Assembly (NCBI GenBank): GCA_947088675.1
Contig: CAMUHN010000006.1
Span: 1-64,000 of the forward strand
Direction of reading: 5' to 3'
From: an uncultured Roseburia sp.
GTDB lineage: Bacteria > Bacillota > Clostridia > Lachnospirales > Lachnospiraceae
DNA: 64,000 bases
Numbering within the stretch: the stretch's first letter is position 1; the number at the start of each line of letters is the position of its first letter. This document shows positions 1 through 8,052 of the stretch, in pieces. The notes below the pieces were generated by a model. The model saw only the letters and a program-made list of their open reading frames with translations. It was not told where the DNA came from and did no database searches. The translations under genes were made by a program, and so were the position numbers.

Positions 1-101
1 CGGGAACGTCACAAATAAGCCCTGATCCGACAGGAGAAACTGCATTCGCAGATTTATCCTGCGGTTCCTCGAACGTAAACGTTCTCGGAATGGAGATTTC
101 A

Positions 102-1922
102 ATGAAAAATTTAACTTATTTTCCCTGTGAAAGAAACAATTATTTTTACGGAAAACTTTTGAGCGTAGATGATTTTGAATCCGAACAAAGATATATGAAC
201 GATAAAAGGAGGCTGATCAACCGTTTTATGCATGGATGCGGGGTGGTCTGCGGTCTTGGCGTGATTGCTGTAGACGACGATACCGTTTCGCTGGAGGCTG
301 GCATCGCGCTTGATTTTGCGGGGAGGGAGATTATTGTTGAGAGTCCGAAACTGATGAAACTGGACGAGATAGACGGTTTTTCTCCGGAAGAAAATCATGG
401 CGGCAGCTGCCGGTATCTGTGTATTGAATATCTGGAGTATGAAAAGGATCCTGTCTACGGCGTGGCGGGCGGGAGCAAAGAGGGCGGCCATGCATACCAT
501 AATAAAATTGCGGAGGGATATCGGATCAGCCTGACTGCACAGGAGCCGGGGGAGGGCAGTGGAATCACCGGATATTATGAGGAAAAAAAGCTGATTTATC
601 AGGGGAACGGAATACGAATCAGCCAGATTTTCCCCAGATATGTCAACAGCGGAGAGGAATTTACGTTTCGCCTTGTAGTGGAAAATATGGGGCAGAAGAA
701 TCCGTTTTCTTTCGGCTATGAACTTGGGCTGGAATATCTGGAGAAAGACGGAAAAAAATGGATGAAGCTGATCTTTGATGAAAACGAGCGGGAAAAATTA
801 TATCGTTACGAGATTTCCTATACGCTTCGCGCTGCAGGGGCGGACAACGTAAAGGGGAGGGCGGTGATAAAGAAAGACAGTTTCTGGATCAGAGTGGGAG
901 AGCAGGAAGCCGTTTATCCATATGCGAGGGACTGGATACAGAGCGCCGGCGCCGCGGAGTCCGGACAGATTGTCTGCGTGACGCAGATCACAGACGAAAA
1001 TATCGGAAAAATCGTAAGCAGGCAGTATTTTTCCCATGCGATGGAGGAGATTACAAATCCTGCGTATCAGCAATTGATTTATCTTGCCAAAATAAATCTG
1101 ATTACGGCCGGTAATACCGTTGTAATTGAAGATGTAGAACAGATGCCGTTCGGACAGTATATCGTAAGCGACGTACTTTCGCTTGTCCGGGAGCGCGCAC
1201 AGGAGGCGGAAAAGAAAAGGGAACGAACGGAGCCGGTCGAACAAAGCGCGCCCGCGGCAAAAGAGCGAATTGCAGAGCAGCCGTATTTTTCTGACATACC
1301 GCAGGTTGCGGAGGGAAAAACAAATGTCAGACTTGGGCTTGGCGGTCTGGCGGGACAGACGTTCTTTTCACCGCCGCTTGTACATGGACTTGGGCTTGGA
1401 CATGTCGCCGTCTGGGCAGGGATCTCCTGCGGCGGGAAACAGCCGTATTCCTGTTATGGGGATATCTCGGTATTTCAGGCAGAGAAAGATCAGGTGAATG
1501 CGGCTGTGGCGGTGCGCGTGGATGAGGCAAAGGGCAGTTTTGTCATCGGAATCAGACTGGCCGAACCAACCGACTGTGAGAGCGTAACGGTGAACTGGAC
1601 TGCCATGCGCGTGCCAAAAGCGGAAGATGCAAAGCAAAAGGAGGGAGAGCTTTTTATAAAGCCGGATATGGCGTATCTCTCGCTGCGGGAAGAATACTGT
1701 TTTAAAGCCGTGTATACCGGAACGGAAGAGAGACAAATCCGCTGGTCTGTGCGCGAGGCAGTCGGAGGCGCAGTTGATAAAAACGGCATGTATACGGCGC
1801 CGAATAAGCCGGGTATTTATGAGATCCTGGCAGAAGACGAGCGAAACCCGAAACTTTGTGCATCCGCATTTGCCGTTGTGCGCGATACGCGCCGTCCGGG
1901 GAATGACGGGGAGTTCAAATGA
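102..1922 (+). CDS. CIS-locus protein with Ig-like C-terminal domain
   Basis: About 606 residues. The first 60 residues carry a conserved block (FYGKLL, then a DDFESEQRY-like stretch and HGCGVVCGLGV) that I associate with a protein family found in CIS loci, from memory and without a search. The middle (about 180-270) looks like a beta-rich CARDB-type domain. The last ~85 residues read as an Ig-like fold, with a WSV strand and a GMYTAP turn. A structural or surface role in the particle is plausible, but no enzymatic motif is visible. The ATG at 102 is chosen because GGAG lies 6 bases upstream; an ATG at 90 is in frame. The frame stays open to base 3, so the true start could lie outside the window. 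It overlaps the next gene by ATGA. Confidence 0.7.
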   Translation: MKNLTYFPCERNNYFYGKLLSVDDFESEQRYMNDKRRLINRFMHGCGVVCGLGVIAVDDDTVSLEAGIALDFAGREIIVESPKLMKLDEIDGFSPEENHGGSCRYLCIEYLEYEKDPVYGVAGGSKEGGHAYHNKIAEGYRISLTAQEPGEGSGITGYYEEKKLIYQGNGIRISQIFPRYVNSGEEFTFRLVVENMGQKNPFSFGYELGLEYLEKDGKKWMKLIFDENEREKLYRYEISYTLRAAGADNVKGRAVIKKDSFWIRVGEQEAVYPYARDWIQSAGAAESGQIVCVTQITDENIGKIVSRQYFSHAMEEITNPAYQQLIYLAKINLITAGNTVVIEDVEQMPFGQYIVSDVLSLVRERAQEAEKKRERTEPVEQSAPAAKERIAEQPYFSDIPQVAEGKTNVRLGLGGLAGQTFFSPPLVHGLGLGHVAVWAGISCGGKQPYSCYGDISVFQAEKDQVNAAVAVRVDEAKGSFVIGIRLAEPTDCESVTVNWTAMRVPKAEDAKQKEGELFIKPDMAYLSLREEYCFKAVYTGTEERQIRWSVREAVGGAVDKNGMYTAPNKPGIYEILAEDERNPKLCASAFAVVRDTRRPGNDGEFK

Positions 1923-2974
1923 CCATACATACATTGAAACATGCGTACTATGTGATAAGTGCGTTAACTGCAAATGATACAATTTTGTCCTATCTGTGCT
2001 TCCGTGCAGGCGAAAGCCGGGACAGAGAGTATCTGTTACTGTGTCTGGGTTCCTGTGAAAATGAAACGCTCTCCGGCAGGCTGTTTCTCTTTTTTATGGA
2101 TCTGTATCAGAACCGCAGGGTGCAGGCTATGGAGGAATGCTTTGTGAAAAACCGCGCGGTCTGGATTGTGTTCCGGTATTTTTCCGGAACCCCTTTTCTC
2201 GAAAAAATAAGGGGTGGGTTATTGCCGGAGCAGAAAGCGGAATTTGGGCTGAAACTGATTGCATCTGTCTGCATGCAGGATCTTCCGTTCTATCTGCAGT
2301 ATGAGACAGCCGATCTGAGAAATATTGCAGTCGATGAAACGGGCGGGTTAAACGTCAATTTTTTGTTGTTCGATCCGCAGGTTTTGGAGGAAACTATGCA
2401 ATTTGACGATCCGATTCTGTTTTTGAACGTGCAAAAGCGCCTTGCGGAGTGTTATCATATCCTGTTTCGGGACGAGCTTACCGCGGGCGAACGTTCGGAC
2501 CTTGCATTGTTTGTCCGCCGGTTGGAGCGTGCCGCGTTTACCGGTCAGGCGCCGCTCTATCAGGCTTACTGCAGGCTTTATCCGGGCCTGCCTGATTTCA
2601 TCCGGGAATGCAGTCAAAGCAGAAAGAGCGTGCTGCTGCCTTTGTGGGAGAAGATTTATAAAAACGCGAATCAGATCGGTCAGTTTTGTTACTGTCTGTG
2701 TATCGGCGGTCTGCTGGGGCTTCTTGTATATGTCTGCGTAGCGCCGGACGTCCCGGCAGGCGACGGGCAAAAGTATGCCAGTATCGGCACGTTAAGCCTG
2801 ACGGAGAGAAAAGCCCCGACACAAAAACAGGAACGGGAAAAAACGGATTCGAAAGCTAAAAAACCGGAGAGGAACGGAAAAAAAGAAACGGTCATACTGA
2901 AGAAATCGGCAAAGCAAATACCGCAGAAAGAGGAGGCGGGCGAAACGCCGGTGCGAAAAAAAGAATTGGGGTAA
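1919..2974 (+). CDS. Single-pass membrane protein with kinase-like (pseudokinase) domain
   Basis: 351 residues with no firm family match. Residues 120-152 contain a stretch resembling a protein-kinase catalytic loop and DFG region (LRNIAVDE, then a hydrophobic run ending in FD), but no HRD or glycine loop can be seen, so any kinase fold would be inactive. A transmembrane helix covers about 256-275. It is followed by a Lys/Glu-rich, probably disordered tail of ~75 residues. The layout (degenerate kinase, one membrane helix, charged tail) resembles EssB/YukC-type anchors of type VII secretion in shape only. The gene is coupled by ATGA to the one before it and ends 7 bases before the MORN protein, so the three upstream genes are probably translated together. 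Role unknown; a membrane anchor for the machine is a guess. Confidence 0.6.
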   Translation: MTIHTLKHAYYVISALTANDTILSYLCFRAGESRDREYLLLCLGSCENETLSGRLFLFFMDLYQNRRVQAMEECFVKNRAVWIVFRYFSGTPFLEKIRGGLLPEQKAEFGLKLIASVCMQDLPFYLQYETADLRNIAVDETGGLNVNFLLFDPQVLEETMQFDDPILFLNVQKRLAECYHILFRDELTAGERSDLALFVRRLERAAFTGQAPLYQAYCRLYPGLPDFIRECSQSRKSVLLPLWEKIYKNANQIGQFCYCLCIGGLLGLLVYVCVAPDVPAGDGQKYASIGTLSLTERKAPTQKQEREKTDSKAKKPERNGKKETVILKKSAKQIPQKEEAGETPVRKKELG

Positions 2975-2981
2975 CGAACAG

Positions 2982-4586
2982 ATGGGATTATCCGGATATC
3001 GAATAAGAAAAAATTTTAAATACAGAATGCGCAGATGCGCGCAGCCGTTATTTTTTCCGCTTCTTCAAAAGCTGCGGCAGATCAGAAGCAGGCTGGATCT
3101 CTTAGGATTTGTCCGTACTGCGGCGGGCGATGTACAGAAAAAGTATAAAGAGGCGGTCACTGCTCTGCCGTCCGCAGAGAAAGATTATGCGGCAGCCGGG
3201 CGGTATCTCATCTCAAAAAAATTTCTGTATGCGGCGGGAATTGCGCTGCCTGTCGCGCTGATTCTGTTGGTTCAGTGGGGATGGCCCCTCATGCAGTCAA
3301 AATTCTTTGTAAAAACGATGGAAGTCAACTCGCCTGCCATGTGCGGATACAGCGGGAAAGTCAAACTGCTTGCGCCGGAACGCTCAAATGTGATTTTTCA
3401 GGGGAAACTGGAGGACGGCCGAATCAACGGATACGGAACGCTCTGTGATTTTGACGGGAATCTTTTGTATCGGGGAGAGTTTTGTATGGAGGAATATTCC
3501 GGAAACGGGGAATTGTATGATCCGAATGAGAAAATACAGTACCGGGGCGGTTTTTTGGGAAATCAGTATCAGGGGTACGGATCTTTGTACAACACGGACG
3601 GGCAGCTTCAGTATGAGGGGACATTCGCGGCAGGACTCTATGACGGCGAGGGAACGCTTTATGATATCGACGAAACTGTCCGCTACAGAGGCGAGTTTGC
3701 AGGAGGCCAGTATGACGGAACCGGAGAACTGTATGAGGACGGAGAGCTATGCTACCGGGGCGGGTTTGCAGGGGGCCAGTATGACGGAACCGGAGAATTG
3801 TATCGGGACGGAGAGCTATGCTACCGGGGCGGATTTGCGGGAGGATTTTACGACGGAGCCGGGGAACTGTATGAGGACGGAGAGCTATGCTACCGGGGGC
3901 AGTTTGCGGGAGGATTTTACGACGGAGCCGGGGAACTGTATCGGGACGGGGAGCTTTGCTATCAGGGAGAATTTGCAGCAGGCAGAACATGCGGCGAGGG
4001 AACGCTCTATGGCGGCAGTATTCGCTATGAGGGAAGCGTGGCAGCGGACACGCCGAACGGTTTCGGGAAAGAATACCGGGAGGACGGAACGCTGCAATAC
4101 GAAGGAGAGTTTGCCGGGGGAGTCTACGAGGGAAACGGAAAGCTTTACGGAAAAAAAGGACTTTGCTATGAGGGCGGTTTTAAAGCCGGGAAATTTTTTG
4201 GGGAAGGAAAATTATACGAGGATATCAGCGGAATCCTGATGTACGAGGGCGGCTTTTCTAACGGTCTGTTTGACGGAACCGGCAGACTGTATATGGGGGA
4301 GAACAGACTGGTCTATGAGGGCGGTTTTTCGCGGGGCAAAAAATCGGGACAGGGTTCGCTTTACAGCGCGGCTGCCGGTCTGTTGGTTTACGAGGGCGGT
4401 TTTTGGCAGGATTTATACGACGGAGAAGGAAAATTATACAACAGTCTGGGAGAGCTGATCTATGAGGGCGGTTTTTTGCATGGAGAAAAAAGCGGGAGCG
4501 GAATCGTATACGACGGACAGACCGGTATGATTTTAGAACAGGGAATCTATCGAAACGGAATACTGACAGGGAGTACAACAGAATGA
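2982..4586 (+). CDS. Membrane-anchored MORN-repeat protein
   Basis: 534 residues. A basic N-terminal segment is followed by a transmembrane helix at about 81-103. From about residue 140 to the end there are roughly 16 MORN-type repeats, each 19-24 residues and built around Y-x-G-x-G-x-L-Y and Y-x-G-x-F. MORN repeats form elongated beta-sheets that bind proteins or lipids. With the single N-terminal helix, the repeats probably all lie on one side of the membrane. Placement between the kinase-like membrane protein and the Pvc16-type gene suggests a scaffold connecting the injection machine to the envelope; this is inference. Four central repeats are nearly identical at DNA level (separate entry). 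The stop overlaps the next start by ATGA. Confidence 0.85.
   Translation: MGLSGYRIRKNFKYRMRRCAQPLFFPLLQKLRQIRSRLDLLGFVRTAAGDVQKKYKEAVTALPSAEKDYAAAGRYLISKKFLYAAGIALPVALILLVQWGWPLMQSKFFVKTMEVNSPAMCGYSGKVKLLAPERSNVIFQGKLEDGRINGYGTLCDFDGNLLYRGEFCMEEYSGNGELYDPNEKIQYRGGFLGNQYQGYGSLYNTDGQLQYEGTFAAGLYDGEGTLYDIDETVRYRGEFAGGQYDGTGELYEDGELCYRGGFAGGQYDGTGELYRDGELCYRGGFAGGFYDGAGELYEDGELCYRGQFAGGFYDGAGELYRDGELCYQGEFAAGRTCGEGTLYGGSIRYEGSVAADTPNGFGKEYREDGTLQYEGEFAGGVYEGNGKLYGKKGLCYEGGFKAGKFFGEGKLYEDISGILMYEGGFSNGLFDGTGRLYMGENRLVYEGGFSRGKKSGQGSLYSAAAGLLVYEGGFWQDLYDGEGKLYNSLGELIYEGGFLHGEKSGSGIVYDGQTGMILEQGIYRNGILTGSTTE
3711..3986 (+). repeat. Four tandem 69-bp units inside the MORN gene
   Basis: Units begin at 3711, 3780, 3849 and 3918, each starting TA(T/C)GACGGA and 69 bases long (23 codons, one MORN repeat). 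They differ at only a handful of positions. Units alternate in two ways: GAGGAC versus CGGGAC after the TAT codon, and CCAG versus TTTT before the next unit. This pattern points to recent duplication or gene conversion within the array. The reading frame is kept across all units. The other MORN repeats in the gene are much more diverged. Confidence 0.9.
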
Positions 4587-5146
4587 ACGAAACGGGGATT
4601 GCATGGACGGCGGCGGCATTTGTGGAGCTGCTCAGAAAAAAAATTGTGCCTTCCGCCGTGAGATCGCCGGAGCAGATCGGGCTTTGTCATCCGGCGGAGC
4701 GGGGAGATCTTGGCGTGACTGTCTGGGTTTATGATATCAGAGAATGCGAGGAACTGCGCAGTCATACGATGCGAAGCATCGATGGGAACAGACAGAGGTA
4801 TCCGTCCTGCTTTGTCAATCTGTATTGCATGATTACGGCATATTCGCCCGGAGACGCGCGGTATCGTTCGGCGGAGGAACAGAAAATACTTGAAAAAATT
4901 ATCCAGATTTTTAATGATTACGGAGCGATTGACATGGATTTGGAAAGTGGCAAAAGCGCGGGCAGGGGGCCTGCCTGTACAATCTCAATGCTAAATCTTT
5001 CCATTGAAGAAAAATTGCGCATCTATGGCAATACTGAGCAGGGATATCATACTTCTTTGTTTTACGAAATCGGGCCTGTGGAAATTAAGTCGGAACGGAT
5101 TCGTCAGACAACGAGGGTTACACATGTAATATTTGATGTGGAATAG
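4583..5146 (+). CDS. DUF4255 (Pvc16/Afp16 N-terminal-like) tail terminator protein
   Basis: 187 residues. The central pattern of a conserved Leu-Tyr-x-Met-Ile-Thr-Ala-Tyr strand, then an E-x-x-I-L-E-K-I-I-Q helix and a short acidic loop, fits the DUF4255/Pvc16_N family. In eCIS particles the Afp16/Pvc16 protein caps the tube and sheath at the distal end and sets the length of the particle. The usual position of this gene near the AAA+ ATPase and PAAR-like gene in CIS loci agrees with the arrangement here. The start codon overlaps the stop of the MORN gene by ATGA, so translation is coupled. Length is in the normal range for the family. Confidence 0.8.
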   Translation: MNETGIAWTAAAFVELLRKKIVPSAVRSPEQIGLCHPAERGDLGVTVWVYDIRECEELRSHTMRSIDGNRQRYPSCFVNLYCMITAYSPGDARYRSAEEQKILEKIIQIFNDYGAIDMDLESGKSAGRGPACTISMLNLSIEEKLRIYGNTEQGYHTSLFYEIGPVEIKSERIRQTTRVTHVIFDVE

Positions 5147-5167
5147 CGGCGGAATTATGGAGGCGGT

Positions 5168-5935
5168 ATGAGGGAACGGACAGATCTGGTTACATCGTTT
5201 ATCATTCTTCCAATCGATGCCTTTTCGGGAAAACCGATTACAGATCCGGATTTTTGCGTACAGGCAGCGGGTGAGAAGAAACCGCTTGTAAAAGCGGACG
5301 GCTATCGTGTCTTTATGAAAGCGCAGAAAAACCCGGCAGAGGTGGCGCTTTTTGGAACTTATTTCCAGACAAAAAGAATTACAGTTCCATTGGCGCAGGA
5401 GGAAGGGATGCCCCCTGTGCTTACGGTTTTTGTGCTGCCGGACCGAAGCTATCCGTTTCCTCCGGGAACGGCATTTCTGGAGGGAAAGCGAAAAGAACGC
5501 GCGGCGCTCGAAATCGCGGGCGACTGCAGGCGCGCAAGGGTAAAACTGCGCCTGGACGCAGTGCAGGGGGAACGCCGCATTGCACTGTATCAGCAGGAAC
5601 AAAAGAATTTAAGCGGCAGAACGTTTCTGCTTACAGATCCCGGAAAAGGCGGGCCGGGAGAATGGGTCAAAGCGCTGTCTTTGGAGAGCTTGCATTCCGA
5701 TCTTTATTTGCTGGAAGAGGCGCTGCAATATCCCCATGCAAAAATCGGAACGCATGTCATCTATGCACAGCGCTATGAGGCGGGGGCGGCAGAAAAATCA
5801 TATTTTGCCGCGTTTCCGTCTGTCAGGGGGGAAGCGCCTTTTTTTGTCTATGGCAGGCTGAAAGCGCGGGATGAAAGCAGAGAATCGGTCTGCCGCCTGA
5901 AAGCCGGCGGCAGCCAAACGTTTGATTTTTTATAG
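5168..5935 (+). CDS. Hypothetical CIS-locus protein, beta-rich
   Basis: 255 residues, not recognised. The N-terminal ~75 residues, with an FSGKPITDP motif and alternating hydrophobic strands, resemble a carboxypeptidase-regulatory-like or transthyretin-like beta-sandwich. The remainder is mixed alpha/beta with no catalytic motif, signal peptide or membrane helix. It follows the DUF4255 gene by 21 bases with a GGAGG site before its ATG, and it ends 26 bases before the PAAR-like gene. Its position between the tail terminator and the spike tip genes suggests a particle component or assembly factor. That is inferred from context only. Confidence 0.6.
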   Translation: MRERTDLVTSFIILPIDAFSGKPITDPDFCVQAAGEKKPLVKADGYRVFMKAQKNPAEVALFGTYFQTKRITVPLAQEEGMPPVLTVFVLPDRSYPFPPGTAFLEGKRKERAALEIAGDCRRARVKLRLDAVQGERRIALYQQEQKNLSGRTFLLTDPGKGGPGEWVKALSLESLHSDLYLLEEALQYPHAKIGTHVIYAQRYEAGAAEKSYFAAFPSVRGEAPFFVYGRLKARDESRESVCRLKAGGSQTFDFL

Positions 5936-5961
5936 AACGTGCATTCAGGGGAGGAAATCAG

Positions 5962-6351
5962 ATGGGATTTGGAGTGTGCCACGGCGCTATGTGCGCCTGC
6001 AGTTTTGGGGCGGCTCCCTCCGTACTTGCGGTTACGCCGGAAAGTGGGGTGCTGATGAAAGGGCCGCCGGCAGCGACGATTATGGATTTTGTGCCGATGA
6101 AAAATATTATGCCGTTTGGTATGTGCAGTTCGATGGCAAACCCGCAGGTTGCAGCCGCAACGGCAGCGGCTTTGGGAGCGTTAACGCCAATGCCGTGCCT
6201 GCCTGTGATTACCGCGCCCTGGGCGCCCGGTTCTCCTGCGGTGCTGATATCAAATAAGCCGGCGTTAAATCAAAACAGCAAAGCAGTCTGTATCTGGGGC
6301 GGATGTATTCAGATTACAAACCCCGGAAATACAAGTTTGATGTTACCATGA
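5962..6351 (+). CDS. DUF4280 PAAR-like spike-tip protein
   Basis: 129 residues. Glycine-, proline- and cysteine-rich with the DUF4280 pattern: an N-terminal GAMCACSFG-like strand, a central NIMPFGMC turn, then NPQVAAATAA, a TPMPCLP turn and a C-terminal C-x-W-G-G-C strand ahead of a glycine. DUF4280 proteins are PAAR-like cones that sit on the VgrG/spike of contractile systems and sharpen the tip; effectors are sometimes attached to them. No extension domain is present here, so this is a tip only. A GAGG site precedes the ATG, and the downstream gene starts 12 bases later. Confidence 0.85.
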   Translation: MGFGVCHGAMCACSFGAAPSVLAVTPESGVLMKGPPAATIMDFVPMKNIMPFGMCSSMANPQVAAATAAALGALTPMPCLPVITAPWAPGSPAVLISNKPALNQNSKAVCIWGGCIQITNPGNTSLMLP

Positions 6352-6363
6352 GGGGAAAGAAAT

Positions 6364-8028
6364 ATGACGTCTGGCAGAAAGAAAATAAGACCCGGTCTTC
6401 GGGCAAAATTTATCCTGTTTTTTCTTATCTTTGGTATCGTTCTTTTGGTCTCAGTCTGGATTGTCGTTTATTTGTATACGGGAAAGGTTTTTTGGGAGCG
6501 CTATACGGAATCTGCCGTCAGTGTGATCGACCTTGCCGCATACAGTCTTGATCTGACGGCAGAGGAGATTGCTGGATATGCCGATACCCATACGGCCGAT
6601 GCGCACTATTATGAAGTTTTGCAGGAAATGGAAGAGGTCAGACGGATGGCGAGGCTGACCTATCTCTATATTATTGTCCCGAAAGGTGAGGATTCGGCGA
6701 TCTGGCTGTTTGATACAGACAAAAACGGGGAACCGTTAGGCGCTCCGGTCGTAAATTATCAGGATGAGGAGATGAAAGCGCTCAGACGGACACTTCGCAC
6801 AGGGAGAAAAAGCGACAGTCTGGATTTTACAGAAAACGAGAATGACAGTGTGGTGTCTGTATTTTATCCGATCAAAGATGCGCGCGGCAGCACGATTGCC
6901 GTACTCGGGGCGGATGTTTTTCTGTTGGATCTCTCCGCCGTTTTTCTGAACGGACTGGCAAAAATTACGGTGCGCATTACGGCGCTGATTGGATTTGGCA
7001 TGTCGTTTCTGCTTTTATTTGTGCAGTTTGGCATTCTGCGCACGGTAGCACGGTTAAAACAGGGCGTACAGAAAATGCTGGAGGGTGAACTTGGCGTGCA
7101 GGTAATCTGCAGAAGAAAGGATGAGCTGGGGGAGATTACACAGGTATTTAACCGTATGTCTGAAAAAATTGCAAAGCATATGCAGGAGATGGAGGAGTTA
7201 AACAGCGCCTATCAGAAATTTGTGCCGCCGGAAACCTTTGATATTCTCCGAAAAGAAAGTGTGGTCGATCTTCGGCTGGGCGATCAGGCGCAGGAAGAGC
7301 TTACAATTTTATCGATGGAACCCTGCGGTTTTACGGAAAAGACGCGTCATATGCCGGCGGAGGAAATGTTTCAGTATATTAACGGAATCTTAAACAGAAC
7401 GATACCGGCCGTGCTTGAACAAAAAGGTACGGTGATGCGGTTGGAAAAGGCAGGGATTCGCTCGTTTTACCGGGTACAGACGGAATATGCAGTGAAAACC
7501 GCAATTATGGCATGCGAGAAAGTACGGGAGGACGGGGAGCGTCTCTCTGTAGGGATTGCCACGGGCGAGGTGATGATCGGGGTTGCCGGCCAAAAGGAGC
7601 GAATGGATATTGTGAGCATATCAGAGTATGGCCGGCTGTCTGATGATCTGATGAAGATGGCGCCCGGGATCTGCGCTTCCATTTTAGTAACTGAAAATGC
7701 CGCGCGCCGTATTCCGGATTTTAAGGAACAGTATCACTGCCGTTTTCTCGGATATTTAAAAATTGCTTCATCCGGCAGACTTACGGGAGTCTATGACGTT
7801 TTTGACGCGGACGAACCGGGGGAGCGCAGATTAAAGCAAATCACAAAGGAGATATTTCTGCGCGGCGTTACATTATTCTGCGCCGCAAATTACAGAGAGG
7901 CAAGGCAGGCGTTTATTGAGGTGCTGCGGCAGAACAGAGAGGACGGCGCCGCAAAATCCTATCTTGACCTCTGCAGTCGATTTATGAAGTCCGACGCGGG
8001 CGAGCCGTGGTTTCATTTATTCTCGTAA
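6364..8028 (+). CDS. Membrane HAMP protein with degenerate class III cyclase domain
   Basis: 554 residues. TM1 covers about 13-39, followed by an extracytoplasmic sensor-like domain of ~155 residues (dCache/sCache type), TM2 at about 200-225, and a HAMP linker at about 226-280. A KFVPPE motif then leads into a class III adenylyl/guanylyl cyclase homology domain, followed by a short helical tail resembling a TPR. The two metal-binding aspartates expected in an active cyclase are absent: the position in the first strand is Glu319 and the second is Ile365. Catalysis is therefore unlikely, and the domain probably acts as a receptor or nucleotide-sensing module. It stands between the spike-tip and AAA+ genes in a CIS operon, so it may couple an envelope signal to the machine. 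That link is inference. Confidence 0.75.
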   Translation: MTSGRKKIRPGLRAKFILFFLIFGIVLLVSVWIVVYLYTGKVFWERYTESAVSVIDLAAYSLDLTAEEIAGYADTHTADAHYYEVLQEMEEVRRMARLTYLYIIVPKGEDSAIWLFDTDKNGEPLGAPVVNYQDEEMKALRRTLRTGRKSDSLDFTENENDSVVSVFYPIKDARGSTIAVLGADVFLLDLSAVFLNGLAKITVRITALIGFGMSFLLLFVQFGILRTVARLKQGVQKMLEGELGVQVICRRKDELGEITQVFNRMSEKIAKHMQEMEELNSAYQKFVPPETFDILRKESVVDLRLGDQAQEELTILSMEPCGFTEKTRHMPAEEMFQYINGILNRTIPAVLEQKGTVMRLEKAGIRSFYRVQTEYAVKTAIMACEKVREDGERLSVGIATGEVMIGVAGQKERMDIVSISEYGRLSDDLMKMAPGICASILVTENAARRIPDFKEQYHCRFLGYLKIASSGRLTGVYDVFDADEPGERRLKQITKEIFLRGVTLFCAANYREARQAFIEVLRQNREDGAAKSYLDLCSRFMKSDAGEPWFHLFS

Positions 8029-8052
8029 ACGACAGGAAGGAGTGGGAAACAG

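Noticed and set aside
3711..3986. Regularly spaced repeats resembling a CRISPR array
   Set aside because: The 69-bp units are in-frame MORN codons with no unique spacers; no cas genes nearby.
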